Source of the DNA: Tenuibacillus multivorans
GTDB lineage: Bacteria; Bacillota; Bacilli; Bacillales; Alkalibacillaceae
Direction of reading: 5' to 3'
Length of the DNA stretch: 64,000 bases
NCBI RefSeq assembly: GCF_900103915.1
Contig: NZ_FNIG01000003.1
Location: forward strand, 62,001 to 126,000
The translations under genes and the position numbers were made by a program. Every line of letters starts with the position of its first letter. Position 1 is the first letter of the stretch. The notes below the pieces were generated by a model. It was given only the letters and a program-made list of their open reading frames with translations, was not told the DNA's origin and made no database searches. Below are positions 26,470 through 36,033 of the stretch, one piece after another.

Positions 26470-28596
26470 TTATTCTTCACTTGTTTCAGTGTTTTCTTCT
26501 ACATTCTCCGTTTCCTCTTCACTATTCGGATCAGATTCGGTTTCACCTTGTTGACGTTTTTCCTTTAATTCAAAATAAGTATCTAACAAGCGACGTCCAA
26601 TTTCGTTATTGATATGAGAATCACTCTCACCCAAATGTGGTGCGACAATCGCAAAGGCAATTTCCGGATTATCGTAAGGTGCGTAACCGACTAGTGATAA
26701 ATTAATGGTGTCAATTTTTGTTCCATCTCCAGGGTAAATAGCACTCTCTGCTGTACCTGTTTTACCGGCCGGATTATATGGGGCATCGGCGAACTTGTAA
26801 TAGGCTGTACCTCTTGGCTCCTGAAAGGCTTGGCGGAATCCTTCTTGAACCCTTTCCAAATAGTCTTGGTCCATGTCAATTTTATTTAAAACGGTCGGTT
26901 CATTAGCTTTATAAATAGGTCCTAAACTTTCAGTATCAGATGGATTATGAATTTGTTTAACAAGATGTGGTTCTAATCGATATCCACCATTGGCAATTGT
27001 TGATACATATTGTGCAAGTTGTAACGTCGTATAGTTCTCAAATTGCCCAATCGCCATGTCTAAAACTTCATAACCTTTAGTATCATCATCACCTAAAAAG
27101 CCATTTTCTTCAAACGGATAATCAACACCAGTGTGAACACCTAAACCGAATTGTCTGAAATAATTTGAAAGGATCGAATAACCTTCTCCATTATACCTTA
27201 ACCGGTTATTATGAACGTAATCCCAATGACCACCAAGTCTCATAGCCGTCCGGAACATATAAACGTTTGATGATTCTTTTAAAGCTGCTATGTCATCTAC
27301 GACGCCGATTGTACTAGTCCAAGAAGATTTATCTGGTGAACCAGCAAACTGCAGTGGGTGGTCATTAAACTGTGTGCCTGGTTCAATGACACCAGAATCC
27401 AAACCTGACAAGATTGTGGCGCCTTTTACGGTTGAACCCGGTAGATGTGCATCGTAAAGTGCTCGATACGCTTCATTTCTAAAACGTGGTGCATTTTCCT
27501 CGTCACCACGGATGTAACGGTGACCAGAAACGGCAATGATTTCACCGGTATTAGGATCCATCATGACGGCCATCACCTTATCAAAATGACGATTAACCTG
27601 TGGCTTTTCAGAAATAACCTTTTCCATTTCTTCACGTATAATCTGATCTAATGCCTGCTGCATTTCCATATCGATTGACAGCATTAAATCTTTACCGCGT
27701 TCACCTTCACGAATAAGCTCACTTTTGATGACTTCTCCGTCTGAATTTGTAACGTGTTGTCTAATTTCTTTCTTACCTTGAAGATATAATTCGTACTCTT
27801 CCTCTATTCCACTTTCTCCAACACGATCGTTTAATTTATAGTTACGAGCTAAATAATAATTTAGCTTATCTTTAGGTAAGCCGCTATTTCGATCAGAAAT
27901 ACCACCTATAAAAGAAGAAAGTGTTGGTGCAAAAAGGTTTTCCCTACTCCAATCTGTCGAAACACTTATACCGGGTAATTCATACGCATGTTCAGCAATG
28001 ACTGCGTATTCTTCCTTCGTAACATCTTCTCCACTCTTAATAACATGTGGCGTTAATTGAATCGCTTGATCTAGCTCACGTTTTATCGCAATAACTTCCA
28101 TTTCAGCTTCGGAAATACTACTTAGATCTGATTCATCAATATCTTCTAACATAGCATAATATTGCTCTAAATCACCAAGTGTCTTCTCTTCAGCTGTTAA
28201 GCGTGAATAAGCTTCGTCACGATTTTTTAAAATCCAATAATCCTTCATATTCCGTTCTGTCACAGAATCAGGTTCCATCTTCATGTATTGAGATAATTGC
28301 TCGGCAACCTTTAGATTATCTTCAGGCTGTACATTTTTTTGTGGGGTATACGTAATGGCGTATTTCAAGCTATTGTCCACGACAACATTCCCATTACGAT
28401 CATAAATCTTCCCTCGGGGTGTAGGGATTTCTGATGTGACATTTTCCGTACGATCAATTTCTGCCTGCGCATCCTCCCCATACAATATTTGTACAACACC
28501 TAATTGTAAAATTAAGATTGAAAACAGCAAAAATATAACAAAAAATAATACATTTAATCGAAGAGGTAAATGTGATTTTTGTTTCTTTTTCCCCAA
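26470..28596 (-). CDS. pbpA: Penicillin-binding protein 2A (class B transpeptidase)
   Basis: A 708-residue class B PBP: one N-terminal membrane helix (about residues 12-34), a dimerisation/pedestal domain, and a transpeptidase domain with SxxK in PGSTVKGATIL, SxN in KESSNVYM and KTGTAES. It crosslinks peptidoglycan during rod elongation. The tail (about 680-708) is very acidic and low-complexity. The start is a TTG at 28596 with GGAGGAG upstream, as no ATG is suitably placed. Corresponds to B. subtilis pbpA (yqgF). It follows yqgE by 66 bp. Confidence 0.94.
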   Translation of the reverse strand: MGKKKQKSHLPLRLNVLFFVIFLLFSILILQLGVVQILYGEDAQAEIDRTENVTSEIPTPRGKIYDRNGNVVVDNSLKYAITYTPQKNVQPEDNLKVAEQLSQYMKMEPDSVTERNMKDYWILKNRDEAYSRLTAEEKTLGDLEQYYAMLEDIDESDLSSISEAEMEVIAIKRELDQAIQLTPHVIKSGEDVTKEEYAVIAEHAYELPGISVSTDWSRENLFAPTLSSFIGGISDRNSGLPKDKLNYYLARNYKLNDRVGESGIEEEYELYLQGKKEIRQHVTNSDGEVIKSELIREGERGKDLMLSIDMEMQQALDQIIREEMEKVISEKPQVNRHFDKVMAVMMDPNTGEIIAVSGHRYIRGDEENAPRFRNEAYRALYDAHLPGSTVKGATILSGLDSGVIEPGTQFNDHPLQFAGSPDKSSWTSTIGVVDDIAALKESSNVYMFRTAMRLGGHWDYVHNNRLRYNGEGYSILSNYFRQFGLGVHTGVDYPFEENGFLGDDDTKGYEVLDMAIGQFENYTTLQLAQYVSTIANGGYRLEPHLVKQIHNPSDTESLGPIYKANEPTVLNKIDMDQDYLERVQEGFRQAFQEPRGTAYYKFADAPYNPAGKTGTAESAIYPGDGTKIDTINLSLVGYAPYDNPEIAFAIVAPHLGESDSHINNEIGRRLLDTYFELKEKRQQGETESDPNSEEETENVEENTETSEE

Positions 28597-28662
28597 AACT
28601 TTCTCCTCCCCCTCTTCTAGTCTCTATATTTATTATAGCACCTTTTAGGTCACGTCTGAAGG

Positions 28663-29883
28663 TCATGTTTCATCTTTTTTATGAATATTTATGATGATCA
28701 TCGCTGTAAAAAAATAACCAACCCCGAATGTTAAGACAGAGTAAATCATCCACTGTTCTTCAGTGAATATGGCTAAACCAATTAAAAATAATATTAATGA
28801 TAAAGCACGCCCCATATTTAATATAATATCTCTGAATATGATATATTCCACACGATAATCTCGTGCGTTTTTAGCTTTGCCAATAATGTCATAAGAGACT
28901 GATAATAAAGGGGCTAAAAATAAGGGGATAAAGATACCTAATACGCCTCCATAAATATAATAATCTAAGGATGATTCGGAATACACAAGCCAAATAACAC
29001 TTATATACAAAAAGATAGCCCCAACCGTAATTAAAATTTTGCGGTTTTCAGGTTTTACGAATCGAGTAATAATTTGATACATGATTAGCGATGCGACAGC
29101 ATAAATCGCATTGTATATCCCGACAATTAATTCGCTTTGTGTTCCTAAGTAAACCCATAGTCCAATTAGAAATAAGAAAACACCTTCTCGCATGCCTTGG
29201 AAAAAGTGGGCGTTTAAGATTTGTCGCCAATGTTTATTATTTTTCCTTTCCTTAATCACTTCTTTAATATGATATGAACCTGATACTTCACGCCTTTCCA
29301 AAAATATACTGCAAATAATCGCTATAATAAACAATACAAATGATATAAAAAATATGGTTAAATACCCTTTAAACCCTGTTAATACCGTAATAATCCAACC
29401 TGCCGTAACAGGGCCAACCATTCCACTGATTGATTGAAGTGCCCCAAACATGCCATTAAAGAAATCCCGCGTATATGGTTCAGTCACTTCAAAAATTAAA
29501 ATATTATAAGCTAACCAGAATAGGGCATAACCTGCACCAATTAAAATACCTAGCACATAGAAATAATCTGAGGCTTTTGTACTCAAAAGTAAAACAGAAA
29601 TAAAAAAGACTGAAATTACAAAAATACCAGCCCTTAAAATAATAACGCGATCTATTCGTTTGACCCATTTACCAAACAGTATAAAGATTAAACCTTGTGT
29701 AATATAGGTGGTTAGGTTATACAAAGCCAAGATATAAAGTTCTTCTGATTGTTTCCACAAAAAGATGTTAACGAATATATTTGAAAGTGCTATACCGAGC
29801 GTATACAGTAATCCAATAACCAACAATAACCCTAAATTCTTTTTCTCATTATGGCTAACACCAGACAACTGGTTAGAAAACAT
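28663..29883 (-). CDS. yqgE: MFS transporter
   Basis: A 406-residue major facilitator superfamily protein with about 12 membrane helices and an MFS-like loop FGKWVKRIDRVIILR between helices 2 and 3. Substrate unknown. It lies between sodA and pbpA in the same position as B. subtilis yqgE. Start ATG at 29883 has GAGGG five bases upstream; an earlier in-frame ATG at 29895 overlaps that site. Confidence 0.87.
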   Translation of the reverse strand: MFSNQLSGVSHNEKKNLGLLLVIGLLYTLGIALSNIFVNIFLWKQSEELYILALYNLTTYITQGLIFILFGKWVKRIDRVIILRAGIFVISVFFISVLLLSTKASDYFYVLGILIGAGYALFWLAYNILIFEVTEPYTRDFFNGMFGALQSISGMVGPVTAGWIITVLTGFKGYLTIFFISFVLFIIAIICSIFLERREVSGSYHIKEVIKERKNNKHWRQILNAHFFQGMREGVFLFLIGLWVYLGTQSELIVGIYNAIYAVASLIMYQIITRFVKPENRKILITVGAIFLYISVIWLVYSESSLDYYIYGGVLGIFIPLFLAPLLSVSYDIIGKAKNARDYRVEYIIFRDIILNMGRALSLILFLIGLAIFTEEQWMIYSVLTFGVGYFFTAMIIINIHKKDET

Positions 29884-29997
29884 GTTATCCCTCATTTCCT
29901 AACCAATATTTTTTGCAAAACGGCGCGGTCTATACGTTTATTTCAATCCTTACATTAATTGAACAATAGAACCTAAATATTATAATTTCCTAAATAC

Positions 29998-30027
29998 AAA
30001 AAACCGACCCTTTAATAAAGGCCGGTT
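29998..30027 (-). terminator. Terminator of sodA
   Basis: On the minus strand AACCGGCC pairs with GGTCGGTT (one wobble) and is followed by TTTT, just after the sodA stop. Confidence 0.82.
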
Positions 30028-30042
30028 CCTATGTGAAAATTA

Positions 30043-30654
30043 TTACTTAGCTTCTTCGTAACGTTTTGCTACCTCATCCCAGTTAACAACATTCCAGAAT
30101 GCTGAAATATAATCTGGACGACGGTTTTGATATTTTAAGTAATAAGCGTGTTCCCAAACATCTAAGCCTAGGATCGGTGTCACGCCTTCCATTAGTGGTG
30201 TGTCTTGATTAGGTGTTGATGTAATTTCAAGGTTACCGTTTTTAACAACTAACCAAGCCCAACCTGATCCAAAGCGTCCAGCTGCAGCTGCTGCGAATTT
30301 TTCTTTAAATTCGTCAAAGCTTCCAAACGCTTCATTAATTTTATCTGCTAATTCACCAGTTGGGTTTCCTCCACCATTTGGAGATAAAATAGTCCAAAAT
30401 AAACTATGGTTAACATGGCCACCACCGTTATTACGTACGGCAGTTTGAATGTCACTAGGTAATGCATCTAAATTACCTACAAGTTCTTCTAGACTCTTAT
30501 CTTGAAGATCTGAATGACCTTCTAACGCTGCGTTAAGCTTTGTAACATAAGTATTGTGGTGTTTCGTGTGGTGAATGTTCATTGTTTCTTTGTCAATGTG
30601 TGGTTCTAATGCATCATATGCATAAGGTAATTCTGGTAGTTCAAATTTAGCCAT
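30043..30654 (-). CDS. sodA: Superoxide dismutase (Mn type)
   Basis: It dismutates superoxide to peroxide and oxygen. The 203-residue product has the four metal ligands in [11 protein letters not shown] (His27), [10 protein letters not shown] (His82), and [12 protein letters not shown] (Asp164, His168). [10 protein letters not shown] and the GSGWAWLV region favour Mn rather than Fe. AAGGAGGAATT precedes the ATG. Neighbouring yqgE is conserved. It seems to be a single-gene unit. Confidence 0.97.
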   Translation of the reverse strand: MAKFELPELPYAYDALEPHIDKETMNIHHTKHHNTYVTKLNAALEGHSDLQDKSLEELVGNLDALPSDIQTAVRNNGGGHVNHSLFWTILSPNGGGNPTGELADKINEAFGSFDEFKEKFAAAAAGRFGSGWAWLVVKNGNLEITSTPNQDTPLMEGVTPILGLDVWEHAYYLKYQNRRPDYISAFWNVVNWDEVAKRYEEAK

Positions 30655-30808
30655 AACGAAATTCCTCCTTAAACTTTATCATGAGGATAATAATTACCCC
30701 ATCCAATTAAAAGATTACCAATGCTTCCCAAAGCATGCAACACTTTTGCTTAAAATTACTAAAATCTTTTCGTTACTACAATAACCTTTAATTCGACATT
30801 TTAAACAT

Positions 30809-30837
30809 TAAAAAACAAGCTAAGTTTTTAGCTTGTT
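30809..30837 (-). terminator. Terminator of the tRNA cluster
   Basis: On the minus strand AACAAGCTAA pairs with TTAGCTTGTT, then TTTTTT. Confidence 0.85.
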
Positions 30838-30852
30838 CAAGTCAATTATGTA

Positions 30853-30945
30853 TGGCGGAGGAGGAGGGATTCGAACCCCCGCGGGCCGTGAAGCCCCTGG
30901 CGGTTTTCAAGACCGCTCCCTTCAGCCGGACTTGGGTACTCCTCC
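30853..30945 (-). tRNA. tRNA-Ser (UGA)
   Basis: Acceptor GGAGGAG/CTCCTCC, discriminator G, long variable arm, anticodon loop CTTGAAA (anticodon TGA), encoded CCA. The final tRNA of a five-gene minus-strand cluster. Confidence 0.96.
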
Positions 30946-30958
30946 GTATTTAAAAAAG

Positions 30959-31035
30959 TGGTGGACCCTGCAGGATTCGAACCTGCGACCGATCGGTTAT
31001 GAGCCGATAGCTCTAACCAGCTGAGCTAAGGGTCC
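30959..31035 (-). tRNA. tRNA-Ile2 (CAU, lysidine-modified type)
   Basis: Acceptor GGACCCT/AGGGTCC, anticodon loop CTCATAA (CAT), encoded CCA. It has a paired first base and an ATCGG/CCGAT anticodon stem, so it is not initiator tRNA, and it differs from the elongator Met tRNA next to it. The pattern fits tRNA-Ile(CAU) modified by TilS to read AUA. Confidence 0.88.
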
Positions 31036-31054
31036 GATAATATTAAATAATGGA

Positions 31055-31131
31055 TGGGGCGATCGGTGGGAATCGAACCCACGAATGCCGGAGCCACAAT
31101 CCGGTGCGTTAACCACTTCGCCACGACCGCC
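31055..31131 (-). tRNA. tRNA-His (GUG)
   Basis: GGCGGTCGTGGCGAAGTGG at the 5' end with the extra G characteristic of tRNA-His, anticodon loop ATTGTGG (GTG), encoded CCA. Confidence 0.96.
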
Positions 31132-31208
31132 ATGTTAATAAAGTAGTCTGACTATGTATTTATTTTCACGGTCCAAAGCTTTTTAGCTCCGGTATTCAAA
31201 TTATGTAA

Positions 31209-31282
31209 TAGCGGCGGAGGGGATCGAACCCCCGACCTCACGGGTATGAACCGTACGCTCTCGCCAGCTGAGCTACACCGCC
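31209..31282 (-). tRNA. tRNA-Met (CAU, elongator)
   Basis: GGCGGTGTAGCTCAGCTGG at the 5' end, anticodon loop TTCATAC (CAT), T-arm GGGGGTTCGATCCCC. The 3' end is not followed by CCA, unlike the other members of the cluster, so it needs CCA addition. Confidence 0.95.
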
Positions 31283-31285
31283 ATA

Positions 31286-31360
31286 TGGCTCCAGCGGCAG
31301 GATTCGAACCTGCGACTAACCGGTTAACAGCCGGTGGCTCTACCACTGAGCTACGCTGGA
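31286..31360 (-). tRNA. tRNA-Asn (GUU)
   Basis: Acceptor TCCAGCG/CGCTGGA, anticodon loop CTGTTAA (GTT), encoded CCA. First gene of the cluster. Confidence 0.96.
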
Positions 31361-31406
31361 ATGTGAAAAGCCTTTTTAATTCAAACTAATTATGACGACG
31401 AGATAT

Positions 31407-31435
31407 AATTTATCATGATACTGGTAACTTGTCAA
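31407..31435 (-). promoter_or_regulatory. Promoter of the tRNA cluster
   Basis: On the minus strand a perfect TTGACA (31430-31435), 17-bp spacer and TAAATT (31407-31412), about 47 bp before tRNA-Asn. Confidence 0.75.
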
Positions 31436-31455
31436 CACCAATATGACATACTATA

Positions 31456-31495
31456 TAAAAATTAGAGCTTGCCGTCAAAAACCTTGGCGACAAGC
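31456..31495 (-). terminator. Terminator of the Na/Pi cotransporter gene
   Basis: On the minus strand GCTTGTCG pairs with CGGCAAGC (one G-T wobble) followed by an AT-rich T run. Confidence 0.6.
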
Positions 31496-31541
31496 CATCA
31501 TCATTCATGATTATATATGAATTTTCTTGGTAATCCAAATT

Positions 31542-33170
31542 CTACTCATCTTTTTTTCCAACGACCTCTTGCGCAATATTTAACGCATGGTCTCCAATAC
31601 GTTCTAAATTACTAATAATGTCTACAAAAACAATTCCAGCAGATCCTGAACACTGCCCTTCATTTAAACGTATAATGTGCTTCTTACGGAATTTACGCTC
31701 CATTGAGTCAATTTCTTCCTCTTTTTGAATAACCTCTTTAGCTAGTTCTTCATCCATATTATTATAGGCGTCAATAGCTTGAGAGACCGTTTCGATAGTC
31801 AAGTCAAACATTGTATTCATGTCATCATAGGCTTTATCTGTCATTTGAACTTTGTTTGTAATGCGATACTCAATAAGTTCGATTATATTTTCGAAATGGT
31901 CTCCAATGCGTTCAATATCCCTTACAATATCAACGACTGAAGAGTGTGAACTACTTTCGGCCTCAGATATTGATCCTGATGCTTGAACTAAGTAATTTGT
32001 GATTTTCTTATCTAAATTGTTTAAGGCATCCTCTAATTGATAAGCTACTTCAGCATGCTTTAATTGATTATTATTTAAAAATTGTCTAGTTTCTTCTAAT
32101 CCTTTAACAGCGATTTCTCCCATGTGAATAGATTCTTCTTTTGCCTGAGCTACAGCTACTGATGGTGACTGTTCAATAAATATTGGGTCCAAATGCTTAG
32201 GCTTAGAATCAATGACATTATCTTGACCAGGAATAATTTTTGTTACCATCAATGCTAAAAAGGCAATAAATGGGAATTGAATAATGACATTAGTAACATT
32301 AAACATACCATGTGCAAAGGCAATGGTCATTTTCGGCTCTAACATAAGGGTATCTCTAATCCATTCGACAGACACTGTAAATAGAGGAAGCAAGATTAGA
32401 AATATTGTCGTACCCAGTAAATTAAAGATAACGTGGGTTAAGGCTGCGCGCTTAGCAGCCACACTTGCGCCAATAGCTGCGATTGCAGCTGTAACCGTCG
32501 TACCGATATTATCACCAAATAAAACTGGTAACACTGCATCCAATGAACTAATGGCTCCTTCAGCAAATAGTTGTTGTAAAACCCCAATCGTTGCTGAAGA
32601 GCTTTGGACAATCACAGTAAAGATCGTTCCAATAGCAACACCTAAAAGTGGAATATCACTCATGCTAACTGTTAGCTCTTGAAAAGCATCTAATGATCTT
32701 AAAGGCTTCATACCATCGCCCATTAGTTTTAACCCATAGAATAATGCACCGAAACCAAAAACCGTTTGACCTATATAATTAACTCTCTTGTTCTTAAAGA
32801 AAAAAATCATAATAGTACCAAGCGCTAAAATAGGTAATGCGTACTCTTTTATTTCAATACCAATAATAAATGCCGTTACAGTGGTACCTATATTAGCCCC
32901 CATGATAACACCTATAGCTTGTCTAAGTGTCATGAATCCAGCATTCACCAAACCAATTGTCAGAACAGTAGTACCTGAGCTCGTTTGTAAAAGTATGGTT
33001 ACGACTATCCCAGCTAAAACACCCATAAATGGATTAGTCGTAAAGCGATCCAAAATGTCTCTTAATTTATCCCCAGCAGACTTTTGAAGACCATCCCCCA
33101 TATATTTAATTCCAAAAAGGAAAATACCTAAACCACCAATGAATAAAAATATCATTTCTTGTAAGTCCAT
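31542..33170 (-). CDS. Na/Pi cotransporter family protein with PhoU-like C-terminal domain
   Basis: A 542-residue membrane protein with two Na/Pi cotransporter repeats (PF02690 type): QTSSGTTVLTIGLVNAG with GANIGTTVTAFIIG, and QSSSATIGVLQQL with GDNIGTTVTAAIAA. After about residue 330 comes a PhoU-like helical domain with IGDHFENI and IGDHALNI. It likely imports phosphate with sodium, or senses phosphate. A PhoP-box-like array overlaps its promoter. A shorter homologue lies at 61.7 kb. AGAGGTG precedes the ATG. Confidence 0.9.
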   Translation of the reverse strand: MDLQEMIFLFIGGLGIFLFGIKYMGDGLQKSAGDKLRDILDRFTTNPFMGVLAGIVVTILLQTSSGTTVLTIGLVNAGFMTLRQAIGVIMGANIGTTVTAFIIGIEIKEYALPILALGTIMIFFFKNKRVNYIGQTVFGFGALFYGLKLMGDGMKPLRSLDAFQELTVSMSDIPLLGVAIGTIFTVIVQSSSATIGVLQQLFAEGAISSLDAVLPVLFGDNIGTTVTAAIAAIGASVAAKRAALTHVIFNLLGTTIFLILLPLFTVSVEWIRDTLMLEPKMTIAFAHGMFNVTNVIIQFPFIAFLALMVTKIIPGQDNVIDSKPKHLDPIFIEQSPSVAVAQAKEESIHMGEIAVKGLEETRQFLNNNQLKHAEVAYQLEDALNNLDKKITNYLVQASGSISEAESSSHSSVVDIVRDIERIGDHFENIIELIEYRITNKVQMTDKAYDDMNTMFDLTIETVSQAIDAYNNMDEELAKEVIQKEEEIDSMERKFRKKHIIRLNEGQCSGSAGIVFVDIISNLERIGDHALNIAQEVVGKKDE

Positions 33171-33209
33171 CGTTTCACCTCTATTAAGAAATTACGTAAG
33201 CCGAATACA

Positions 33210-33238
33210 ATTGTATGGGGGTTAAAAGGATTAGTAAA
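33210..33238 (-). promoter_or_regulatory. Promoter of the Na/Pi cotransporter gene
   Basis: On the minus strand TTTACT (33233-33238), 17-bp spacer, TACAAT (33210-33215). The -35 box overlaps the first repeat of the adjacent 11-bp-periodic array. Confidence 0.7.
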
Positions 33239-33269
33239 GGCTTAACATAAAATTTACAAAAACTTTACA
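33231..33269 (+). promoter_or_regulatory. PhoP-box-like direct repeats
   Basis: Four TTAACA-like hexamers at exact 11-bp intervals: TTAGTA (33231), TTAACA (33242), TTTACA (33253), TTTACA (33264). This is the layout of a B. subtilis PhoP binding region. They are on the plus strand while the nearby gene is on the minus strand, about -28 to -66 from its predicted start point. Confidence 0.6.
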
Positions 33270-33378
33270 TTCCATCATTTTAGATTAAAAAAACCGCCCA
33301 GTTTACAATCCTTTAGACGAAGTGAGAATCAAAGAGGCACTCAAACATTTTATAAGAAATTAAACATCTTAAAAGGAT

Positions 33379-33402
33379 AAAAAATGGCTCACTTAAAGAG
33401 CC
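33379..33402 (-). terminator. Possible terminator of the short nfeD gene
   Basis: On the minus strand GGCTC pairs with GAGCC and is followed by ATTTTTT. Only a 5-bp stem, so this is weak. Confidence 0.45.
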
Positions 33403-33442
33403 TTATATTTTAGTATTAGATAATGCTCTTGCATTATTCTTT

Positions 33443-34072
33443 TCATTGGTCAATCTCTTCCACTTCTATTTTTGTTCCATCAACTGTAACGATTTTAATG
33501 TGACTTCCTTTTTCAATCCATTTTGCCCGTGATACGGCACTAATTTCTTGATTATCCACTTTGATGGTCCCTGAGGGTCTTAATACGGTTACAGTTACCC
33601 CTTCTTTGTGTAGCAAATTTCCATAGGATTGGTTCATGGAGTTGTAGCCACGATCACTAGTCAATTGATCCATTAAAGCGACTTTAGTCCACATCTCTCT
33701 CCGGGGTAAGACTTTAATAAGAAAAAAGCTTGAAAAAGTACCAAGGATAACTCCCGTGGCACTATAGAGAGCTAATGTCCAACTCGAAGCTGCAAATGCT
33801 ACGGAAATCAAAATGATAATGAATCCGACAGCCGCAATTGTACCATCGTTAATCAGTTTTCCGTCTAAAATAATTAGTAAAATACCAAAAATAAAGGCGC
33901 CTGATATTAAGAATAAGCCTAATGAAGATAAATGGGCTGTGAAATAAAAACCCATGAACCCAAGACCTAGAACAATACCAATTCCTTTTAATTTAACTAA
34001 CATTTCTCCAATTAAAAAAAATAAGGCTAAAAATGTGATGACAAAAACCCCTAAAGCACTTTCAAGAATCAT
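33443..34072 (-). CDS. Short NfeD family membrane protein
   Basis: A 209-residue protein with about five or six membrane helices (to about residue 125) followed by a C-terminal OB-fold NfeD domain (about 140-205: GVTVTVLRPSGTIKVDN...). It lacks the ClpP-like protease domain of the long NfeD at 59.4 kb. Short NfeD proteins usually pair with flotillins or stomatins, but no such gene is adjacent here. GGGGAG precedes the ATG. It may serve the FloA encoded at 58.4 kb or a different partner. Confidence 0.85.
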   Translation of the reverse strand: MILESALGVFVITFLALFFLIGEMLVKLKGIGIVLGLGFMGFYFTAHLSSLGLFLISGAFIFGILLIILDGKLINDGTIAAVGFIIILISVAFAASSWTLALYSATGVILGTFSSFFLIKVLPRREMWTKVALMDQLTSDRGYNSMNQSYGNLLHKEGVTVTVLRPSGTIKVDNQEISAVSRAKWIEKGSHIKIVTVDGTKIEVEEIDQ

Positions 34073-34321
34073 TCTTCTCTCCCCTTTAAAGAAAAACTTG
34101 GCTTATCACCAAGACTTAATGGCGAAAGCTTTAGTATTTCTTATAATTTAACCTAATAACTTTAAAATGTTAAAAACAATGACATAAACTTCTTTTTGAA
34201 ATATTACGGCATATTTATTATTATAACAGTTGTTCTAATAGCATAATTATTTAATTTTATGTTATTATCTAAGTTAGAATTAAATTTTAGTATTTTATAT
34301 AGACAAAAGGGGAGTTGTAGC

Positions 34322-35428
34322 ATGTCTACGATTATTCACCGCAAAGATACGAGACCTGTTCGTGTTGGTAACGTTGTTGTTGGAGGAAAAGATGAAGTTA
34401 TTATTCAATCCATGACTACAACAAAAACACATGATGTGGAAGCAACTGTTAATGAAATACACCGTTTGGAAGAAGCCGGATGTCAAATTGTACGTGTAGC
34501 TTGTCCGGACGATCGTGCTGCCGATGCTATTCCTGAAATCAAAAAACGAATAAATATCCCACTCGTGGTTGATATACACTTTAATTACCGCTATGCCTTA
34601 AAAGCAATTGAAGGTGGAGCCGATAAAATTCGTATTAACCCAGGTAACATTGGTAAACGCGAACGTGTCGAAGCTGTTGTTAATGCAGCAAAAGAAAAAG
34701 GAATCCCAATCCGAATTGGCGTTAACGCAGGTTCATTAGAAAGGCATTTAATTGAGAAATATGGCTATCCAACAGCTGATGCAATGGTTGAAAGTGCACT
34801 TAGTCATATTAAAATTTTAGAGGATCTTGACTTTCATGACATTGTTGTCTCATTAAAAGCCTCTGATGTTAAGTTAGCCATCGAAGCTTATGAAAAAGCT
34901 GCGGAAGTCATATCATACCCGATTCACTTAGGTATTACCGAATCAGGAACATTATTTGCCGGTACGGTTAAAAGTGCAGCTGGGTTAGGCGCTATTTTAA
35001 GTAAAGGAATTGGAAGCACACTTCGCATTTCTTTAAGTGCTGATCCCGTTGAAGAGGTTAAAGTTGCAAAGGAATTGCTTAAATCATTCGGTCTTGCTTC
35101 AAATGCTGCTACACTAATTTCATGTCCTACTTGTGGACGTATCGAAATCGACTTAATTAGTATTGCAAATGAAGTAGAAGAGTATATCCAGAAAATTAAA
35201 GCTCCTATTAAAGTTGCGGTCCTTGGTTGTGCCGTAAACGGTCCTGGTGAGGCACGTGAAGCCGATATTGGAATCGCTGGAGCTAGAGGTGAAGGTTTAT
35301 TATTCCGACATGGGGAAATCATTCGTAAAGTACCTGAGGAAATTATGGTTGATGAACTGAAAAAAGAAGTCGACAAGTTAGCGGAAGAACATTATAAAAA
35401 ACAGGAAGAAGAAAAACAAAACGCTTAA
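34322..35428 (+). CDS. ispG: 4-hydroxy-3-methylbut-2-en-1-yl diphosphate synthase (GcpE)
   Basis: It converts methylerythritol cyclodiphosphate to HMBPP in the non-mevalonate isoprenoid pathway, with a [4Fe-4S] cluster. The 368-residue product starts [16 protein letters not shown], contains the TIM-barrel segments [14 protein letters not shown] and GITESGTL, and the cluster cysteines in SCPTCGR and [12 protein letters not shown] start at ATG 34322, after GGGGAG; a longer reading has no ribosome site. The next pathway enzyme, ispH, is at 38.7 kb. Corresponds to B. subtilis yqfY. Confidence 0.97.
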   Translation: MSTIIHRKDTRPVRVGNVVVGGKDEVIIQSMTTTKTHDVEATVNEIHRLEEAGCQIVRVACPDDRAADAIPEIKKRINIPLVVDIHFNYRYALKAIEGGADKIRINPGNIGKRERVEAVVNAAKEKGIPIRIGVNAGSLERHLIEKYGYPTADAMVESALSHIKILEDLDFHDIVVSLKASDVKLAIEAYEKAAEVISYPIHLGITESGTLFAGTVKSAAGLGAILSKGIGSTLRISLSADPVEEVKVAKELLKSFGLASNAATLISCPTCGRIEIDLISIANEVEEYIQKIKAPIKVAVLGCAVNGPGEAREADIGIAGARGEGLLFRHGEIIRKVPEEIMVDELKKEVDKLAEEHYKKQEEEKQNA

Positions 35429-35433
35429 ATTAT

Positions 35434-35472
35434 AAAATCCCTTATTGCCAACTGACAATAAGGGATTTTTTC
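35434..35472. terminator. Bidirectional terminator between ispG and yqfX
   Basis: AAATCCCTTATTG pairs with CAATAAGGGATTT around an 8-base loop, with flanking A and T runs. Confidence 0.93.
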
Positions 35473-35891
35473 TACATAATCGGGAAGACGAATAATCTAA
35501 CTGCCACTGCTAAAATGGCTAAACCGATTGCAATGTTACCTAACGTATCGGCGCCACGTCTTTTAGCATAGATCCCGATCACTGCACCAACCACCGCAAA
35601 TAATAAGGTCCATACAAAAAAGGATAACAGTGACACGACTAAAGCTATCCAACCCCAACCAGCGTCAACATGCTGTTCATAATGGGCTTCTTTTTCTTCT
35701 TTCTTTAGTTTATCACGGTCTAACTCATTAGGGTTTAACGTTGCTGTCTCACTTGCAAATTCTGTATCATCACCCGTGTCTCTTGCATCATATTCATTAA
35801 AGTTTGTATATACTTTTTGGTTATTTTGTTGATTAAAATAATCTTGATCATCGTTATAGCTGTTAGGGGAGTTGTTTTCTTGATCTGTCAT
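35472..35891 (-). CDS. yqfX: YqfX-like membrane protein
   Basis: A 139-residue protein: a polar, Asn/Asp/Gln-rich N-terminal half (about 1-80), then two hydrophobic helices (about 82-105 and 117-137) with the link YAKRRGADT. Start ATG at 35891 has GAGGT 7 bases upstream. It matches B. subtilis yqfX by position, convergent with ispG, and by architecture; function unknown. A longer reading from 36017 would overlap the divergent yqfT leader and lacks a ribosome site. Confidence 0.78.
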   Translation of the reverse strand: MTDQENNSPNSYNDDQDYFNQQNNQKVYTNFNEYDARDTGDDTEFASETATLNPNELDRDKLKKEEKEAHYEQHVDAGWGWIALVVSLLSFFVWTLLFAVVGAVIGIYAKRRGADTLGNIAIGLAILAVAVRLFVFPIM

Positions 35892-36033
35892 TGCACTTAC
35901 CTCACTTTCCACCGTGATACTCTTATTGTGTGAGGAATTTCTTATTTTACGAGAGTAATTTATGGAAAAGGGGGCACATTTTCTATGTCGGGGCATATAC
36001 TTATCGGTGAATGTCAATGAGAGGAGTACATTT

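Noticed and set aside
30959-31035. Initiator tRNA-Met as identity of the CAT-anticodon gene
   Set aside because: The acceptor starts with a paired G-C and the anticodon stem lacks the GGG/CCC run of initiators; tRNA-Ile2 fits better.
30833-31346. Short protein-coding frames across the tRNA cluster
   Set aside because: They coincide with tRNA genes on the other strand and have no ribosome sites.
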